Below, piece by piece: positions 61,225 to 64,000 of a stretch of DNA of 64,000 nucleotides (the stretch's first letter is position 1; each line of letters opens with the position of its first letter). This stretch comes from Hyphomonas sp. (lineage in GTDB: Bacteria > Pseudomonadota > Alphaproteobacteria > Caulobacterales > Hyphomonadaceae). The translations under genes were made by a program, and so were the position numbers. Location: the NCBI GenBank assembly GCA_002700305.1, contig PACZ01000044.1:51956-115955 (forward strand), read 5' to 3'. Under the pieces are notes generated by a model that did not search any database, was not told the origin of the DNA, and worked only from the letters and a program-made list of their open reading frames with translations.

Positions 61225-62854
61225 GCGTGTGCTCACCGGGCCGCGAATGGGACAGGCGCCAGGACAGCAGGATCACCGGGATCAGGCCCGCAGCGGTGAT
61301 CAACAAGGCCGGCAAGGCGGCGGCGGCCAGCCGTTCGTCAGATGCATAGGCATTGGCGCGCACCGCCAGCGTATCCCAGCTGAACGGACGCAGCATCAGG
61401 GTCGCCGGCAATTCCTTCAGGCATTCGACAAACAGGATGAGCGCCCCGGCACTCGCCCCGGACAGGGCAATCGGAAGGTCTACCTCCCGCGCGCGGCGCA
61501 GCGGAGACGCGCCAAGGCTTTCGGCCGCATGTCCAAGAGAGGCAGGCGCGCGCGCCAGCGCCGCCACCATCGGCTCGGCCCCGGTTGTCGTGAACCGGCT
61601 GGCATAGACCCAGGCCAATGCCAGCACCGGCACAATCCCTGTCAGCGTCAAACCCAGCCCTCCCAGAACGACCAGCGCGCCCAGCGCCAGCACAGCTCCC
61701 GGAATGGCATAGGCAGACGAGGCCGTCAGCCGCGCAAAGGCAGCGCCCGGCCCCTTGCCGCGTCCTGCCAGCGCAATCACCAGCGCCAGCACGAACCCGA
61801 AGGCTGCGCCTGCCCCGGCCAGGATCAGCGTGTTCTTCAGCGCCTCGCCGACGGGGGCGACATATTCCCGGGCTTCCAGCGCACGCCAGACAAGACGCGA
61901 AACAGGCAAAAGGAAACCGATGGAGAAACCGACCAGACAGAACAGGGCCGCGCCCCAGCCCCAGAGACCGCCGAGCTTCGTGCGGGATACCGCCCGCCAG
62001 CGGGTGGAGCTTTGCTGGCTGCCCGCCCGCCCCCGGCTCCACCGCTCGGAAAGCAACAGGCCGACAACCAGAACCAGAAGGATGACCGCAAGACGCGCCG
62101 CGGCCGCCGGTTCCCCGAAACTCTTCCAGGCGCGGACGATGCCGAAGGTCAGGGTCGGCACACCCAGATACTCCGCCGCGCCATAATCTGCCGCCGTCTC
62201 CATCAGGGCGAGCGCCAGGCCTGCAGCAATCGCGGGCCGGGCCGCCGGCAGGACGACGCTCCAGAAACTGCGCAGCGGAGACGCCCCGAGGCTGCGCGCC
62301 GCTTCCAGCGCACAGATGGACTGGGAGACGAACGCCGTGCGCGCGGTGAGATAGACATAAGGATAGAGACCGCTGGCCAGCACGAAGGCGAGCCCCGGCA
62401 CCGACCGCATGGACGGGAACCAGTAGTCCCGCGCCGACCAGCCGGTCAGATCGCGAAGGGCAGACTGAAGCGGCCCGCCGACGCCCATCAGGTCACCCCA
62501 GGCATAGGCCAGCACATAGCCGGGCGCCGCCAGCGGCAGGATCAGCAGCCATTCGAAAACCGGCCGTCCCGGAAAGTCATGCATGGTCACGAGCCAGGCT
62601 GCCGGGACGGCAAAGGCGAGCATGAAGAAGGCGGCCATGGCCAGCGTGCCCAGCGTGCCGCCAAGATAGGGCACCATCAGCGTGTCGCGGATATGCTGCC
62701 ACGCCTCCCCGCCGCCCATGAACACGGCGGCCAGCAGAACCGACACAACGGGCACGGCAATGATGGCACCGGCCAGCACAGCCGGCCCGTCAGCAGGCCG
62801 GAGGTTCAGGCGCTTGGGCAGGAACACCCGCGCGGGAAGGGAAAGACCGGCCAA
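61217..62854 (-). CDS. fbpB: Ferric iron ABC transporter permease
   Basis: A 545-aa fused permease with two transporter halves and about 12 helices. Two EAA loops are visible, EAARSLGASPLRSFWSVVLPAARPAI in the first half and AESLGASPLRRAREVDLPIALSGASAG in the second. The start is a TTG at 62854, with TGAGG (part of the fbpA stop) as ribosome site 9 nt upstream. Couples to fbpA by an 11-bp gap. Confidence 0.92.
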   Translation of the reverse strand: MAGLSLPARVFLPKRLNLRPADGPAVLAGAIIAVPVVSVLLAAVFMGGGEAWQHIRDTLMVPYLGGTLGTLAMAAFFMLAFAVPAAWLVTMHDFPGRPVFEWLLILPLAAPGYVLAYAWGDLMGVGGPLQSALRDLTGWSARDYWFPSMRSVPGLAFVLASGLYPYVYLTARTAFVSQSICALEAARSLGASPLRSFWSVVLPAARPAIAAGLALALMETAADYGAAEYLGVPTLTFGIVRAWKSFGEPAAAARLAVILLVLVVGLLLSERWSRGRAGSQQSSTRWRAVSRTKLGGLWGWGAALFCLVGFSIGFLLPVSRLVWRALEAREYVAPVGEALKNTLILAGAGAAFGFVLALVIALAGRGKGPGAAFARLTASSAYAIPGAVLALGALVVLGGLGLTLTGIVPVLALAWVYASRFTTTGAEPMVAALARAPASLGHAAESLGASPLRRAREVDLPIALSGASAGALILFVECLKELPATLMLRPFSWDTLAVRANAYASDERLAAAALPALLITAAGLIPVILLSWRLSHSRPGEHTHE

Positions 62855-62865
62855 GCGTGTCTGCC

Positions 62866-63939
62866 TCAGTTCCAGCCGGCCTTGTCATAGATCTCCTGCG
62901 CTTCGGACTGGTGCGTGCCCAGTTCGTCCAGCGGGAAGTCGCTGCGCTTGAAGTCCGGCAGGGCATCCAGCCCTTCCGGCAGCGATGCGCCTTCGATCAT
63001 CGGGTATTCCTTGGTTTCAAGCGTCAGCCAGCCCTGGCCATCGACGCTGGCAAGCCATTCGATGAACCGGATCGCGTTCTCGCGATGCGGCGCATGGGCC
63101 GCGATACCCGCCCCGGTGACATTCTCATGCGTGCCGGTCGTGTCCTGTTCGGGGAAGCTTAGCTTCACCTTGGCAGCGGCAGCCTGCTGGCTCGGCGCGC
63201 CGGTGGCCATGCGGACATAGTAGTAATGGTTGGTGAGGGCGACCGAACACTCGCCGGCAGCGATCGACTCGATCTGGGTAATGTCCCCGCCCTGCGGCGG
63301 ACGGGCGAAATTCGCGACAACGCCATCGGCCCAGGCCTGGGCGGCGTCATGCCCCATCCGGCCGATCAGCTCCCCCATCAGGGAGAGATTGTAGATATTG
63401 GTCGAGGAGCGCATGCAGACTTCGCCTTTGAAGCGCGGGTCGGCCAGGTCGCTGTAATGGGCCACCTCCTCAGGTGCGACACGTTCCGGATCATAAGCGA
63501 TCACACGCACCCGTCGGGCGAGCCCGAACCAGTAGCCATCCTTCTGGCGGAAATGTTCCGGGATCTTTTCGTCCAGTACCGGATCCTGCACTGGCTGCAG
63601 CAGACCGGCTGCTTCGAAACGGTACAGCGTGCCAGCATCGGACGAAATCACGACGTCCGCCGGGCTCGCATCGCCCTCGGCTTTCATGGTTTCCAGAAGT
63701 TCCGGCGCGCCCGATTCGCGGAAGCGGACCTTGATGCCCGTCTCCTCTTCGAAGGCCTTGTACATGGCCTTGTCGGAATCATAGTGGCGCGCGGAGTAAA
63801 CATTCAGGACTCCGGCATTCTGCGGCTTGTCCCCTGATTCAGCTACAGATTTGCCCGAATCCGGGGCAGGCGTGCCCGGGTTCCCGCATGAGGCGAGGAG
63901 GACGGTGGCGGCGGTGAGCCATAGGCGAATTCCGGTCAT
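62866..63939 (-). CDS. fbpA: Ferric iron-binding lipoprotein
   Basis: A 357-aa iron(III)-binding protein of the FbpA/FutA type. Lipobox LLASC gives a lipid anchor at C18; a Ser/Pro linker follows to residue 42. The binding-protein fold starts at VLNVYSARHYDSDKAM (Y48, H52 and Y53 are candidate ligands), and the conserved tyrosine cluster is Y239-Y240-Y241 (NHYYYVRM). Binds ferric iron in the periplasm and delivers it to fbpB. A Fur-like box lies 41 bp upstream. Confidence 0.94.
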   Translation of the reverse strand: MTGIRLWLTAATVLLASCGNPGTPAPDSGKSVAESGDKPQNAGVLNVYSARHYDSDKAMYKAFEEETGIKVRFRESGAPELLETMKAEGDASPADVVISSDAGTLYRFEAAGLLQPVQDPVLDEKIPEHFRQKDGYWFGLARRVRVIAYDPERVAPEEVAHYSDLADPRFKGEVCMRSSTNIYNLSLMGELIGRMGHDAAQAWADGVVANFARPPQGGDITQIESIAAGECSVALTNHYYYVRMATGAPSQQAAAAKVKLSFPEQDTTGTHENVTGAGIAAHAPHRENAIRFIEWLASVDGQGWLTLETKEYPMIEGASLPEGLDALPDFKRSDFPLDELGTHQSEAQEIYDKAGWN

Positions 63940-63980
63940 ATCAGAGCCTGTTTTCTGCTTTTCAGGCCATCAAACATAGT

Positions 63981-63995
63981 TGAGAATAATTCGCA
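63981..63995 (+). promoter_or_regulatory. Fur-like box upstream of fbpA
   Basis: TGAGAATAATTCGCA fits the motif TGAGAATNAWTYGCA shared with the two boxes ahead of the TonB receptor (84-98 and 107-121). It starts 41 bp upstream of the fbpA start codon. Repression by iron-loaded Fur (or a related regulator such as Irr/RirA) is inferred. Confidence 0.65.
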
Positions 63996-64000
63996 ACAAA

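Noticed and set aside
61202..62890. A 562-codon plus-strand frame opposite fbpB
   Set aside because: Arg/Gln/Pro-rich shadow of a membrane permease; the fbpABC operon is unambiguous.

Overview
The window is GC-rich chromosomal DNA packed with genes on both strands, with short gaps and many stop/start overlaps. It looks like an alphaproteobacterium of the Caulobacterales/Hyphomonadaceae type (Hyphomonas-like). The reasons are a MucR/Ros-type regulator, DUF1491 and DUF2336 proteins, a long two-domain dCTP deaminase, an alr-mlaE-mlaF cluster, and intergenic motifs that resemble CtrA sites (TTAA-N7-TTAA). The lineage is inferred from gene content, since no rRNA or tRNA gene was found. I saw no insertion sequence, phage, CRISPR array or toxin-antitoxin pair, and base composition looks even throughout.

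Layout. 1-3.1 kb: a TonB-dependent catecholate-type siderophore receptor with a PiuC-type dioxygenase, behind two Fur-like boxes. 3.2-11.8 kb: housekeeping genes (lipoprotein hydrolase, dnaJ, LpoA-like lipoprotein, rsmI, yraN, a diguanylate cyclase, a COG4705 membrane protein). 11.9-16.4 kb: acyl-CoA dehydrogenase, two tandem paralogous TetR regulators and a Baeyer-Villiger-type monooxygenase, probably a lipid or xenobiotic catabolic island. 16.6-32.4 kb: class A PBP, RNA modification enzymes (RsmC-like, RsuA-like), TauD-like dioxygenase, ABC-F protein, prfC, a histidine kinase, sufE, a DnaA-domain-IV-like regulator, a PAS protein and MucR. 32.5-40.5 kb: a ten-gene Mrp/Mbh-like cation/proton antiporter operon on the minus strand. 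40.6-60.1 kb: DUF2336, MFS, alr-mlaE-mlaF, a GT-C-like membrane protein, kptA, radA-cvpA-purF, SDR-GNAT, a WYL regulator divergent from a GST, dcd divergent from metZ-apaG, a DsbA-like oxidoreductase and a BepA-like protease. 60.2-64 kb: a ferric iron ABC transporter (fbpA-fbpB-fbpC), again behind a Fur-like box.

The feature most worth attention is the 32.5-40.5 kb operon. Its order (E, F, G, a fused MbhD/MbhE-like protein, B, C, D) matches the Mrp module of archaeal membrane-bound hydrogenases rather than a classical mrpA-first operon. It then adds two more antiporter-like subunits and a small unknown two-helix membrane protein, with no redox module. All three antiporter-like subunits keep the Glu/Lys residues of proton-translocating NuoL/M/N/MrpD proteins. 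The iron loci at the two ends of the window share a 15-bp Fur-like motif, TGAGAATNAWTYGCA, found three times.
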